In this document: in pieces, positions 49,052 through 57,466 of the stretch
How positions within the stretch are numbered: the first letter of the stretch is position 1
Layout of the letters: each line of letters opens with the position of its first letter
Source of the DNA: Streptantibioticus rubrisoli
GTDB lineage: Bacteria; Actinomycetota; Actinomycetes; Streptomycetales; Streptomycetaceae
Assembly: GCF_024436055.1 (NCBI RefSeq)
Contig: NZ_JANFNH010000034.1
Span: forward strand, 1-64,000
Length of the DNA: 64,000 nt
Direction of reading: 5' to 3'
Notes under the pieces: model-generated
What the model saw: the letters and a program-made list of their open reading frames with translations, nothing else
Databases searched by the model: none
Told to the model about the DNA's origin: nothing
Translations under genes and position numbers: made by a program

Positions 49052-49789
49052 TCAGTTGCCCAGCTTCTGCTTGATCTCCTCAAGGGCGCGCACTGTCCAC
49101 TGCTCGGTCTCGTCCCGGGTGACGCCCAGGCCGATGAGCAGCTGCGCGGCGATCTCGTCCTCGTTGCGCAGCAGGCCGAGCAGGATGTGTTCGGTGCCGA
49201 TGTAGTTGTGGCCCAGGTGCAGGGCCTCGCGCAGGGCGAGTTGGAGGGTCTTCTTCGCGCCGCGGGTGAACTTCAGCCGCTTGGGCACCGACTCGTCGGC
49301 CGGGCCGAGCGTGGCGAGGATCGTCTCGCGCACCTGCTGCTCCGACGCGCCGAGCGCCACCATGGCCTTGGCGGCGAGCCCTTCCGGCTCGGTGAACAGC
49401 GCGAGGGCGATGTGCTGGGAGCGGATCTGGGCGTGGCCGAGGTCGCGGGCCTGTTTCTCGGAGGCCTCCACCACGTTGCGGGCGCGCGGGGTGAACCGGG
49501 TGAACAACCCCGAGGTGGGCAGGTCGAGCTCGTCGGCCTTGGTCTCCTTGGGCACGAACCGCTTCTGCGCGGCCTGCTTGCTCACCCCCATGTACTGGCC
49601 GATCTCGGTCCAGGACGCGCCGGTGCGCCGCGCCTGGTCCACGAAGTGGCCTATCAGGTGGTCGGCGACCTCGCCGAGGTGGGCGGAGGTCTCCACGGCG
49701 TCCGCGAGGTGCTGTAGCGCGTCACCGTCCGGGTGCTGGCTCATGACGTGCTCGATCAGGTCGTCGAGCCGTACGGGTTGCTTCGACAT
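49052..49789 (-). CDS. HTH and Clp_N domain protein, putative autoregulator
   Basis: 245-aa protein. Residues about 25-80 form a helical DNA-binding unit with a helix-turn-helix at WTEIGQYMGVSKQAAQKRF (60-78). Residues about 97-245 contain two Clp_N repeats, the peptide/adaptor-binding domain of ClpA/ClpC (RSQHIALALF; then GTEHILLGLLRNEDEIAA), without any AAA+ ATPase motor. The family is often labelled a Clp protease, but it has no protease or ATPase part. Two copies of GTCAAC-N5-GTTG(A/T)C lie directly upstream of its start, so autoregulation is likely. The Clp_N part could bind a Clp adaptor, substrate or arginine-tagged protein. Confidence 0.85.
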   Translation of the reverse strand: MSKQPVRLDDLIEHVMSQHPDGDALQHLADAVETSAHLGEVADHLIGHFVDQARRTGASWTEIGQYMGVSKQAAQKRFVPKETKADELDLPTSGLFTRFTPRARNVVEASEKQARDLGHAQIRSQHIALALFTEPEGLAAKAMVALGASEQQVRETILATLGPADESVPKRLKFTRGAKKTLQLALREALHLGHNYIGTEHILLGLLRNEDEIAAQLLIGLGVTRDETEQWTVRALEEIKQKLGN

Positions 49790-49791
49790 GC

Positions 49792-49836
49792 GTCAACCGT
49801 AGGTTGTCGCGGCGCGTGCGTCAACTCTCGGTTGAC
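49792..49836 (-). promoter_or_regulatory. paired operator GTCAAC-N5-GTTGWC
   Basis: GTCAAC-CGTAG-GTTGTC at 49792-49808 and GTCAAC-TCTCG-GTTGAC at 49820-49836 are two copies of one palindrome, 28 bases centre to centre. The first starts 3 bases upstream of the ATG of the HTH-Clp_N gene, so binding there would block transcription or translation start. Confidence 0.7.
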
Positions 49837-49940
49837 GACTGGGTTTCTGTCGAACTTGCGCTCAGAAACCACCCTTTGGGGTGAAGTCGCTCCAGGTAGC
49901 TGCTCATGCACCGGCGGTGCGTAAATATTGCCGGGTCGAT

Positions 49941-49983
49941 GTCGTCGGCGGGCGCGCTGTCCCCGATCAGCGGTGCCGACGAC
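49941..49983 (+). other. leader hairpin before the LAETG gene
   Basis: GTCGTCGGC (49941-49949) pairs with GCCGACGAC (49975-49983) around a 25-base loop, just upstream of the likely start. It may be a structured 5' leader; no known riboswitch class was recognised. Confidence 0.35.
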
Positions 49984-49995
49984 GCCAAGTCATCT

Positions 49996-51039
49996 GTGGG
50001 GGTTCCTCAGTTGTCCAACTCTGCACTCAGCCTGCCCGCACGCCGCTACGCGGCGGCCATCGGTGCGTCCTTCGCGCTCACCACGAGCGCCCTGGCCCTC
50101 GCCCCGGTAGCGCAGGCGACCACCGGCTCCGGTGACGGTGGTACCGGCGGCGGTCACTCGACCGCCTCCGTGCTCAACACCGGCCTTGACGTCTCCCTGC
50201 TCAACAAGTCCGTGGACCTGCCGCTGAACGTCGCGCTCAACGATGTCCACGCGCCGGCCGACGCGAGCCAGACCGCGCTCAGCGCCCACCTTGACGGGGT
50301 AGACGACGGGAAACCCTTCAACGTGCTCAACGCGGACGTGGCCACCGCCCGAGCCACCTCTGAGACCCGGCGGGCCGAGGGATATGTGAACCTCGTGAAC
50401 GCCCGGGTGCACCTGCCCGGTCTGCCGGACACGCCGCTGATCCAGGTGCACCAGGTCACCTCGAAGGCCACCTGCGACGCGGGCCAGAAGCCGACCGCGT
50501 ACTCCAACCTGCTCGGAGACGTGGCCGTGTTGGGCAAGAAGGTCACCCTCAGGGCCGGTGGTACGGCGAAGGTCGACGCACCCGGGGTCGGCGAGGTCCG
50601 GCTCGACCTGTCGAAGACCGAGACCACCTCCAGCAGTTCGGCCGCGACCGCGCTCAACCTTCAGGTCTCGGTCAACCCGGCCGCGCTCAACGTGGCCCAG
50701 GTGAGCGGCGAAGTCACCCTGGCCCGCGCCACCTGCCAGATGCCGCACGGCGGCGACAGCGGCGGCGGCACCAACGGCTCCGGCAACGGCGGCACCGGTG
50801 GCGGCGGGTCCACCAAGGGCGGCACCAACTCCGGCACAGGCAGCACCGGTTCACCGGGCGGCGGCACGGCCGGAAGTGGGGCCAAGGTCGACTCCGCCGC
50901 GGCCAAGCGGAACCTGGCCGAGACCGGTGCCGACTCCAGCACCCCGTACCTGGCCGGGGGCGCGGTGGCGCTGGTCGGCGCGGGCGGCGCGGTGATGTAC
51001 GTGACCCGGCGCCGCAAGGCGGCCCGCGGCCAGCAGTGA
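49996..51039 (+). CDS. cell-wall-anchored LAETG protein, SCO1860 family
   Basis: 347-aa exported protein. A signal peptide (ARRYAAAIGASFALTTSALA, then APVAQA) is followed by a roughly 200-residue beta-rich domain, a Gly/Ser/Thr-rich wall-spanning linker (about residues 253-300), and the sortase signal LAETG at about residue 307 with a membrane helix and RRRKAARGQQ tail. It resembles the SCO1860 family of sortase substrates. Start uncertain: GTG 49996 is used, TTG 50011 (behind a GGGGG run) would also work, and an ATG at 49906 would give an unlikely long leader. No sortase gene is in the window. Confidence 0.8.
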   Translation: MGVPQLSNSALSLPARRYAAAIGASFALTTSALALAPVAQATTGSGDGGTGGGHSTASVLNTGLDVSLLNKSVDLPLNVALNDVHAPADASQTALSAHLDGVDDGKPFNVLNADVATARATSETRRAEGYVNLVNARVHLPGLPDTPLIQVHQVTSKATCDAGQKPTAYSNLLGDVAVLGKKVTLRAGGTAKVDAPGVGEVRLDLSKTETTSSSSAATALNLQVSVNPAALNVAQVSGEVTLARATCQMPHGGDSGGGTNGSGNGGTGGGGSTKGGTNSGTGSTGSPGGGTAGSGAKVDSAAAKRNLAETGADSSTPYLAGGAVALVGAGGAVMYVTRRRKAARGQQ

Positions 51040-51044
51040 CCGCG

Positions 51045-51080
51045 GCCCCGGGGAGCCGGCGCGTACCGTCTCCCCGGGGC
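51045..51080. terminator. hairpin after the LAETG gene
   Basis: GCCCCGGGGAG (51045-51055) pairs with CTCCCCGGGGC (51070-51080), starting 6 bases after the stop. Confidence 0.75.
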
Positions 51081-51162
51081 GTACCCAGTGTTCGTTCCGG
51101 ATTCTTCCGGTGTACGCCAACGAGCCGTACCTTCGGGCCAGTCGCCGGGAGGGAGGGGTGCG

Positions 51163-52053
51163 GTGGGTCAGGCGGTGGAAGTCCGCGAACTGGTCAAACG
51201 GTACGGCGGGACGACGGCCCTGGACGGCGTGGACCTGACCGTCGCGGCTGGTGGGGTGCACGGGCTGCTGGGGCCCAACGGAGCTGGCAAGACCACGCTG
51301 CTGCGCATCATGCTCGGGCTGGTGCGGCAGGACGCGGGGGAACTTCGGCTGTTCGCCGGGCAGCCGCACCGGCTGGCGGGCTTCGTGGACAGCCCGCGCT
51401 TCTATCCGTACCTCAGCGCGGAGCGCAACCTGGCACTGCTCGCCGCCTACGACGGCGGTGACGCGGCCGACCGCATCGACGAGGTGCTGGACCGGGTCGG
51501 CTTGGCCGACCGGGCACGGCGGAAGGTCGGCGGCTACTCGTACGGCATGCGCCAACGGCTCGGCATCGCCGCCGCCCTGCTGCGCGCCCCCGATCTGCTG
51601 GTCCTGGACGAACCCGGCAACGGCCTGGACCCGGCGGGCATCCGCGACATGCGGCAACTGGTCCGCTCGCTCGCCGCCGAGGGGCTGACGGTGCTGCTCA
51701 GCAGCCACCATATGGCCGAGGTCGAGGAACTGTGCGACACGGTGAGCATCCTGCGCACCGGCCGGGTGGTCTACACCGGCTCGCTCGCCGAACTGCGCTC
51801 CCGCGCCCCCGACCCGGCGCACCGGCTCGCCACCAGCGACGACGAGTCGGCCGCCGCCCTGGCCGCCGACCAACCGGGGGTGCGGGTGACCGGCCACCCC
51901 GACGGCGGCCTGACCGTACGGGCCAGGACCGCGGAACTGGACGCCTTCGTCCTGGCGTTGGGCAGCCGCGGCATCGCGGTACGGGCGCTACGGCTGGAGG
52001 CGACCTCGCTGGAGTCGCTGTTCCTCACGCTCACCGAAGGAGACCAGCGGTGA
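51163..52053 (+). CDS. ABC transporter ATP-binding protein
   Basis: 296-aa ATPase. Walker A GPNGAGKTTLL, signature YSYGMRQRLGIA (a variant of LSGGQ), Walker B LLVLDEPGNGLD, and a switch histidine in LLSSHHMAEVEE. The variant signature and C-terminal extension resemble BcrA/NatA-like peptide-resistance or sodium exporters. GTG 51163 follows GGGAGGGG. It overlaps the permease start (GTGA). Confidence 0.92.
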   Translation: MGQAVEVRELVKRYGGTTALDGVDLTVAAGGVHGLLGPNGAGKTTLLRIMLGLVRQDAGELRLFAGQPHRLAGFVDSPRFYPYLSAERNLALLAAYDGGDAADRIDEVLDRVGLADRARRKVGGYSYGMRQRLGIAAALLRAPDLLVLDEPGNGLDPAGIRDMRQLVRSLAAEGLTVLLSSHHMAEVEELCDTVSILRTGRVVYTGSLAELRSRAPDPAHRLATSDDESAAALAADQPGVRVTGHPDGGLTVRARTAELDAFVLALGSRGIAVRALRLEATSLESLFLTLTEGDQR

Positions 52054-52913
52054 CCGCCCTGGCGCTGGGCGCCCGGCCGCGTGGCGGCGTACGCACCGTC
52101 TACCTGTGGGAGTTGGAGAAGCTGACCGCCCAGTGGCGGGTGCGGGCGGTGGCCGCCGTCTGTCTGCTGGCACCGTTCGCGTTCGTGCTGGCGCTCAAGA
52201 CCCAGGACACCGTGCCGTCCGACACGCTGTTCGGCCGCTGGGTGCACGACACCGGCTACGCGGTTCCGCTGGTGGTGCTGGGATTCGCCGGGCAGTGGGG
52301 GTTTCCGCTGCTCACCAGCGTGGTCGCCGGGGACATCTTCGCCTCGGAGGACCACCACGGGACCTGGCAGACCATCTTGACCCGGTCCCGTACCCGGGCG
52401 CAGATCTTCACCGGCAAGGTGCTGGCCGCCGCCACCTTCTGCGTGGTCGTGGTGGCGCTGGCGGGCGCGGGCAGCATCGCCGCGGGCGTGCTGCTGGTGG
52501 GCCATCAGCCGCTGGTGGCGCTGGACGGCAGCCTCGTACCGTCCGGCCGAGCCGCGGAGTTGGCGGTACTGAGCTGGCTGTGCGTACTGCCTCCGGCGCT
52601 CGGCTTCACCGCGCTGGGCGTGCTGTTCTCCATCGCCACCCGGCACAGCGCGGCCGGGATCACGGGCCCGGCGCTGGTCGGCCTGCTGATGCAGCTGTAC
52701 GCGTCCCTGAACGGGCTGGGCGGGCTGGGCTGGCTGGACCTGGTCTCGCACGCGCTGCTGACCACGCCGTTCGACGCCTGGCACGGGCTGATATCGGCCG
52801 CCCCGTACTACCGGCCGCTGGTCGAGGGCTGGGTGGTGAGCGCCGGTTACACCGCGGTCTGCCTGGCGGCCGGATACCTGCTGCTGCGCCGCCGGGACTT
52901 CACGAAGGGGTGA
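52050..52913 (+). CDS. ABC transporter permease
   Basis: 287-aa membrane protein with six predicted helices (first at VAAVCLLAPFAFVLAL). The DIFASEDHHGTWQTILTRSRTR loop after the second helix is typical of ABC-2 permeases of the BcrB/NosY kind. Coupled to the upstream ATPase; the following lipoprotein starts 3 bases after its stop, suggesting a three-gene unit. Cargo unknown. Confidence 0.88.
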   Translation: MTALALGARPRGGVRTVYLWELEKLTAQWRVRAVAAVCLLAPFAFVLALKTQDTVPSDTLFGRWVHDTGYAVPLVVLGFAGQWGFPLLTSVVAGDIFASEDHHGTWQTILTRSRTRAQIFTGKVLAAATFCVVVVALAGAGSIAAGVLLVGHQPLVALDGSLVPSGRAAELAVLSWLCVLPPALGFTALGVLFSIATRHSAAGITGPALVGLLMQLYASLNGLGGLGWLDLVSHALLTTPFDAWHGLISAAPYYRPLVEGWVVSAGYTAVCLAAGYLLLRRRDFTKG

Positions 52914-52916
52914 GCG

Positions 52917-53363
52917 TTGAACAGAACCGTCCCGCGCGCGGCGCTGGCCGCGACCGTGGTCGCCGTGCTGGCCGCGACCACCGGATGCGGCGGCTCCGAC
53001 ATCACCAGCGGACGCCTTGAGCACGCCCTCGGCCCGACCTTCCGGAACCTGTTCGTCCTACAGCAGACCGAACTGCACGGTACCGACAACGCGCCCTCGC
53101 CGGACACCTGGGCCAACTGCGCCAAGGGCGGCCGCGCTTCGGGCGGCAGCGGCCCGGGCGACGACTGGGTCTGCCTGGTGCACTGGCCCGCCCCCAGTGG
53201 CATCACCCAGCCCGTCGCGTACGAGGTCACCGTGCGGCCCACCGGCTGCTACACCGCGCAGGGTCCGGCCACTTTGGTGGGCCAGCAGTGGATCAAGGGC
53301 GCCGACGGGCATCAACACACCAATCCGCTCTACGAGTTCGACGGCTGCCTCGACACGGCGTGA
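52917..53363 (+). CDS. small exported protein, probable lipoprotein
   Basis: 148-aa protein with a signal peptide ending in ATTGCGGSD, a weak lipobox, so lipid attachment is probable but not sure. The mature part has four further cysteines (near WANCAKGG, DWVCLVHW, PTGCYTAQG and FDGCLDTA) that could form two disulfides, as in secreted extracytoplasmic domains. The TTG start behind AAGGGG is the best available. Likely co-transcribed with the ABC genes. Family unknown. Confidence 0.75.
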   Translation: MNRTVPRAALAATVVAVLAATTGCGGSDITSGRLEHALGPTFRNLFVLQQTELHGTDNAPSPDTWANCAKGGRASGGSGPGDDWVCLVHWPAPSGITQPVAYEVTVRPTGCYTAQGPATLVGQQWIKGADGHQHTNPLYEFDGCLDTA

Positions 53364-53405
53364 GCGCCCGCTCCTACGCCACCCGCACTCGACAGGGGAC
53401 ACCGA

Positions 53406-56177
53406 ATGAGCAAGCCACACCGCACCTTCCGCCGAACAAGGACCAGATCCCGCGGACTTGGCGGGACGGCCGCCGCCGCTCTCGCCGTCACCGCGGTGCT
53501 GGGGGTCACCGCGGCGGCCACCGCCGTTGGCATCTCCGGCGGCTTCGGCACCGACAAGGTGGACGGAGAGCAGACCGCGAAGGGCGTCCTGCTGCCGTCC
53601 AACCAGCGCATCACACCGCTGGGCACCCGGCACCTGGTGGACAACGGACGACTGCTGGCCAGCACCCTCAGCCCGGACGGCGGCAAGCTCGCCGCCCTCA
53701 CCTACCGGCAGGGCACCGGCTTCCTGACCATCATGGACGTGCGCACCGGGCGGATCGTGCAGCAGATCGGCACCGGGGTCGGCGCGGACAAGCGGATCGG
53801 TGACGGCAAGGTGGCCGCCGACGGCCCGCTGTACTCGCCGGACGGCCGCACCCTGTGGTTCCCGCAGGCCTCCGACCTCGTCCGGTTCAGCCTGGACGCG
53901 GACGGCAAGGTGACCTCGGCGCCGCCGGTGGTCATCAAGCTCACCGGCAGGAACGGCGCGGACCTGCCGTCCGGCATGGCGCTGTCGCACGACGGCCGCA
54001 CCCTCTACACGGCGTTGAACGGCAGCAACACCCTCGGCGTGATCGACACCGCCAGCAACACCCTGGTCAACGAGATCCCGGTGGGCATCGCCCCGCGCCA
54101 GGTGGTGGTGTCCGGAGACCAGGCGTACGTCTCCAACGAGGGCGGCCGACCGGCCGGTTCGGGCGACAACACCAACCTGACCGACCGCACACCGGTCGTC
54201 GCCGACCGGACCAACGGGGCGGTCACCAACGGCACCGTCTCCGTGGTGGACCTGCGCCGCCAGGCCCAGACCGACACCATCAAGGTCGGCCTGGAACCCA
54301 CCGCCCTTGTGGCGCACGGCGGTTCCCTGCTGGTCGCCAACTCCAACGACGACAGCGTCTCGGTGATCGACACCCGCGTCCGCCGGGTCACCCAGACCTT
54401 CAACGTCAACCCGCTGCCCGGCTCCTCAGTCGGCAGCTACCCCAACGCCCTGGCCTTCACCGACCCGCACACCCTGCTGGTCAGCGTGGGCCGTGACAAC
54501 GCCCTGGTCCGGTACGGCTGGGACGGCGCCCGGTCGCCGGTGCGGTACGAGGGGCTGATCCCCACCGACTGGTACCCGGTGAACGTGCAGCGCAGCGCCG
54601 CCACCGGCCGGATCGTGGTCACCAACGACAAGGGCATCGGCACCCGGGGCGCCCCCTCCACCATCAGCGAGGGCCCCGGCACCAACCCCGCCACCGGCCA
54701 CAACACCTACGACGACACCGGCTCCGTCACCACCTTCCGCCAGCCCTCCGAGGAGGCGCTGGGCCAGCTCACCCACCAGGTGTTCGTCAACAACGACTGG
54801 GAGAAGCTGCTGCGCTCCGGTTCGTCCTACGGCTCGGCCAGCGACCCGGCGGCGGTCGTCCCGGCGCGGCTCGGCAGCCCGTCGAAGATCAAGCACGTCT
54901 TCCTGATCGACAAGGAGAACCGCACCTACGACCAGGTGCTGGGCGACATCGGCAAGGGCGACAGCGATCCCGCACTGGCGCAGTTCGGCGCGCACGTCAC
55001 TCCCAACCTGCACGCGCTGGCGAACCGCTACGGGGTGATGGACGACTTCTACGACGTCGGCACGCTGTCCGCGGACGGCCACAACTGGCTGGTGCAGGCG
55101 GACGCCAACGACTACATCGAGAAGGAGTTCGGCGCCTTCTACCGAAGCTACCCCGCCCTGGGCAATGACGCGCTGGCCTACCAGCGCAGCGGCTTCCTGT
55201 GGAACACGGTGCAGCGCGCGGGGAAGACGGTGCAGGACTTCTCCGAGTACGCGGGCAACATCGCACTGCCCGCCACCGGCGCGCCGAGCTGGGCGGACTG
55301 GTACCACGACTCCCAGGTCCTGGAAGGCAAGGCGGCAGGTCCGCTGCACACCCCGATCGGCAAGTACCCGACCACCTCCGACGTGCCGTCGGTGAACGCC
55401 ATCAACCACCCGGACTACCCGACCTTCGACACCGACATCCCCGACCAGTACCGGGTGGACATCTGGCAGCGGCACTTCAACGACTCCGTGAAGTCCGGCC
55501 AGTTGCCCAACTTGACGATGATTCAGCTCCCGCAGGACCACACCAACGGCATCAGCGGCACCGACCCGTACCCGACCGCGATGGCCGCGGACAACGACCT
55601 GGCCGTCGGCCGGATCGTGGACACCATCTCGCACAGCAGGTTCTGGAAGGACAGCGCGATCTTCGTCCTGGAGGACGACTCGCAAAACGGCGTCGACCAC
55701 GTGGACGGCCACCGCGCCCCGCTGTGGGTGATCAGCCCGTACGCCAGGCGCGACGCCGTGGTCTCGACCTACTACTCGCAGGTCAACGTGGTCAGGACGA
55801 TCGAACAGATCCTGGGCGCCCAGCCGATGAACCAGGTTGACCGGGCCGCCGAGCCGATGTCCGACCTGTTCACCGACCACCCCGACTTCACCCCGTACTC
55901 CGCGCTGCCCAACCAGATCCCGCTGGACTACGGCCTCAAGCCCACCCATGACGTACCGCAGCGCTACCAGGGCATCGCCCGCCAGTGGCAGTCATGGAGC
56001 GCCATGCAACACACCGGCGGCGCCAGGCCCCAACTGGACCAGGTCAACCCGGCCCAGCTGAACCGCATCGACTGGTACCAGGCAACGGGTTGGACCCGCC
56101 CCTACCCCGGCGACCAGCGCATCCTCGCCCCGAACGAGGTCCCGGGCCGGGACGCGCCGCCGCAGGAACTGCAGTGA
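53406..56177 (+). CDS. exported YncE-like beta-propeller / phosphoesterase fusion
   Basis: 923-aa exported protein. Residues 1-45 are an Arg-rich signal (RRTRTRSRGLGG) with a hydrophobic core. Residues about 60-400 form a seven-blade YVTN/YncE propeller (DGRTLYTALNGSNTLGVID; VSVIDTRVRRVTQTF). From about residue 490 a phosphoesterase domain begins at KHVFLIDKENRTYDQVLGD, with GTLSADGHNWL and FVLEDDSQNGVDHVDGHR supplying metal-binding Asp/His residues of the alkaline-phosphatase fold. The substrate is unknown: phospholipid, phosphonate or polymer phosphodiesters are possible. It starts 42 bases after the lipoprotein. Confidence 0.9.
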   Translation: MSKPHRTFRRTRTRSRGLGGTAAAALAVTAVLGVTAAATAVGISGGFGTDKVDGEQTAKGVLLPSNQRITPLGTRHLVDNGRLLASTLSPDGGKLAALTYRQGTGFLTIMDVRTGRIVQQIGTGVGADKRIGDGKVAADGPLYSPDGRTLWFPQASDLVRFSLDADGKVTSAPPVVIKLTGRNGADLPSGMALSHDGRTLYTALNGSNTLGVIDTASNTLVNEIPVGIAPRQVVVSGDQAYVSNEGGRPAGSGDNTNLTDRTPVVADRTNGAVTNGTVSVVDLRRQAQTDTIKVGLEPTALVAHGGSLLVANSNDDSVSVIDTRVRRVTQTFNVNPLPGSSVGSYPNALAFTDPHTLLVSVGRDNALVRYGWDGARSPVRYEGLIPTDWYPVNVQRSAATGRIVVTNDKGIGTRGAPSTISEGPGTNPATGHNTYDDTGSVTTFRQPSEEALGQLTHQVFVNNDWEKLLRSGSSYGSASDPAAVVPARLGSPSKIKHVFLIDKENRTYDQVLGDIGKGDSDPALAQFGAHVTPNLHALANRYGVMDDFYDVGTLSADGHNWLVQADANDYIEKEFGAFYRSYPALGNDALAYQRSGFLWNTVQRAGKTVQDFSEYAGNIALPATGAPSWADWYHDSQVLEGKAAGPLHTPIGKYPTTSDVPSVNAINHPDYPTFDTDIPDQYRVDIWQRHFNDSVKSGQLPNLTMIQLPQDHTNGISGTDPYPTAMAADNDLAVGRIVDTISHSRFWKDSAIFVLEDDSQNGVDHVDGHRAPLWVISPYARRDAVVSTYYSQVNVVRTIEQILGAQPMNQVDRAAEPMSDLFTDHPDFTPYSALPNQIPLDYGLKPTHDVPQRYQGIARQWQSWSAMQHTGGARPQLDQVNPAQLNRIDWYQATGWTRPYPGDQRILAPNEVPGRDAPPQELQ

Positions 56178-56408
56178 TCAGCCCTGGGAAGCCAGTTCGC
56201 TCACCGCGTCCGTGGCTTCCCGCAGGCTGGTGCCGGTTGCCTCGCGGTAGGCCTTGACGGCTTGGATCGTTTTGCCCTCGCGGATGAGCTCTCGGACCTC
56301 GCGGAGGTCGGGGTGGTCCACCTGGAGGCCCAGGTGCTCCATGATCAGGTCCAGTTTCTTCTCCATCCGGATCAACCGGCGTTCCAGGAAGTCGAGTTTG
56401 GTGAACAT
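56178..56408 (-). CDS. mini protein with ribosomal L7/L12-like C-terminal domain
   Basis: 76-aa protein. Residues 1-32 form a coiled-coil-like helix (FLERRLIRMEKKLDLIMEHL); residues 37-76 resemble the L7/L12 C-terminal fold (LIREGKTIQAVKAYREATGTSLREATDAV). These stand-alone mini L7/L12-like proteins are widespread in actinobacteria and of unknown role. Its stop directly abuts the convergent phosphoesterase stop (TGATCA), leaving no room for a terminator. Confidence 0.75.
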   Translation of the reverse strand: MFTKLDFLERRLIRMEKKLDLIMEHLGLQVDHPDLREVRELIREGKTIQAVKAYREATGTSLREATDAVSELASQG

Positions 56409-56419
56409 GTGAGTGGATC

Positions 56420-57466
56420 TTACGGGAGGGCGGCGCGGGTCAGGGCGGTGACGAAGGCGTCGGTGGTGGTGCGGTCGCGTACCGCGACGCGGAGCCAGTT
56501 ACGGTCCAGGCCCGGGAAGGTGTCGGCGCGGCGGACCGCGAAGCCCAACTCGCGCAGGCGCTGGCGGACCTCGGCCGCGTGCGGCAGGCGCAGCAGCACG
56601 AACGGCGCCTCGGCGGGGGACACCACCTCGGCGGCCGGGAGGTCGGCCAGCCGGGAGAGCAGATGGTCGCGGTCCCGGGCGATCTGCCGGGCGGCCTCCT
56701 CGGCCTCGGCCACGGCGGGCGGGGCGCAGCACGCCTCGGCCGCCGCCAGGGCCGGGGTGGCGACCGGCCACAGCGGCTGGGCGCGCTCCAGCGCCGCGAT
56801 CGTCTCGGGGGCGGCGAGGACGTAGCCGATGCGCAGGCCCGCCAGGCCCCAGGTCTTGGTGAGGCTGCGCAGGACCACCACACCGGGCAGGTCGCGGCGC
56901 GCCGCCAGTGAGGCGTGCTCGCCGGGGACCGCGTCCATGAACGCCTCGTCCACCACCAGGACGCGGCCGGGACGGGCCAGTTGGGCCAGGGTGCTCGCGG
57001 GGTGCAGCACGGAGGTGGGGTTCGTGGGGTTGCCGATCACCACGAAGTCGGCGTCCTCCGGCACGTCCGCCGGGTCCAGCCGGAAGCCGGACTCGTACCG
57101 CAACAGCACCCGGTGCACCGGGCGGCCCGCGTCCCGCAGGGCCGCCTCCGGCTCGGTGAACTGCGGATGCACCACGACCGCCCGGCGCGGTGCGAAGGCG
57201 CGGGCCAGCAGCACGAACGCCTCCGCCGCGCCCGCCGTCAGCAGCACCTCCTCGGGCGGCCTGCCGTGCCGCCGCGCGACCGCGCGCCGGGCCGCCCGGC
57301 CGTCCGGGTAGGCGGCAAGTCCGGCCAGTGAGGCGGCTATCCGCTCCACCAGCCATGAAGGGGGCGTTCCGGTACGGACGTTGACGGCCAGGTCCACCAG
57401 GTCCGCCCCGTCGTCGCGGACCTCCGCGTCGCCGTGGTGGCGCAAATCGTGTTCGTCGGTGATCAC
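56420..57466 (-). CDS. cobC: aminotransferase-fold cobalamin protein, CobC/CobD-like
   Basis: 348-aa PLP-dependent enzyme of the histidinol-phosphate aminotransferase fold (CobC-like in actinobacteria, often called threonine-phosphate decarboxylase). The PLP lysine is in LRSLTKTWGLAGLRIGY, preceded by VIGNPTNPTSVL and VVDEAFMD. It would provide the aminopropanol (phosphate) side-arm of cobalamin; an unrelated aminotransferase role is also possible. GTG 57466 overlaps the cbiX stop (GTGA). It ends the cob set in this direction. Confidence 0.85.
   Translation of the reverse strand: MITDEHDLRHHGDAEVRDDGADLVDLAVNVRTGTPPSWLVERIAASLAGLAAYPDGRAARRAVARRHGRPPEEVLLTAGAAEAFVLLARAFAPRRAVVVHPQFTEPEAALRDAGRPVHRVLLRYESGFRLDPADVPEDADFVVIGNPTNPTSVLHPASTLAQLARPGRVLVVDEAFMDAVPGEHASLAARRDLPGVVVLRSLTKTWGLAGLRIGYVLAAPETIAALERAQPLWPVATPALAAAEACCAPPAVAEAEEAARQIARDRDHLLSRLADLPAAEVVSPAEAPFVLLRLPHAAEVRQRLRELGFAVRRADTFPGLDRNWLRVAVRDRTTTDAFVTALTRAALP

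Noticed and set aside
49842-49995. c-di-AMP (ydaO-type) riboswitch before the LAETG gene
   Set aside because: The leader has one hairpin but not the conserved core segments of that class.
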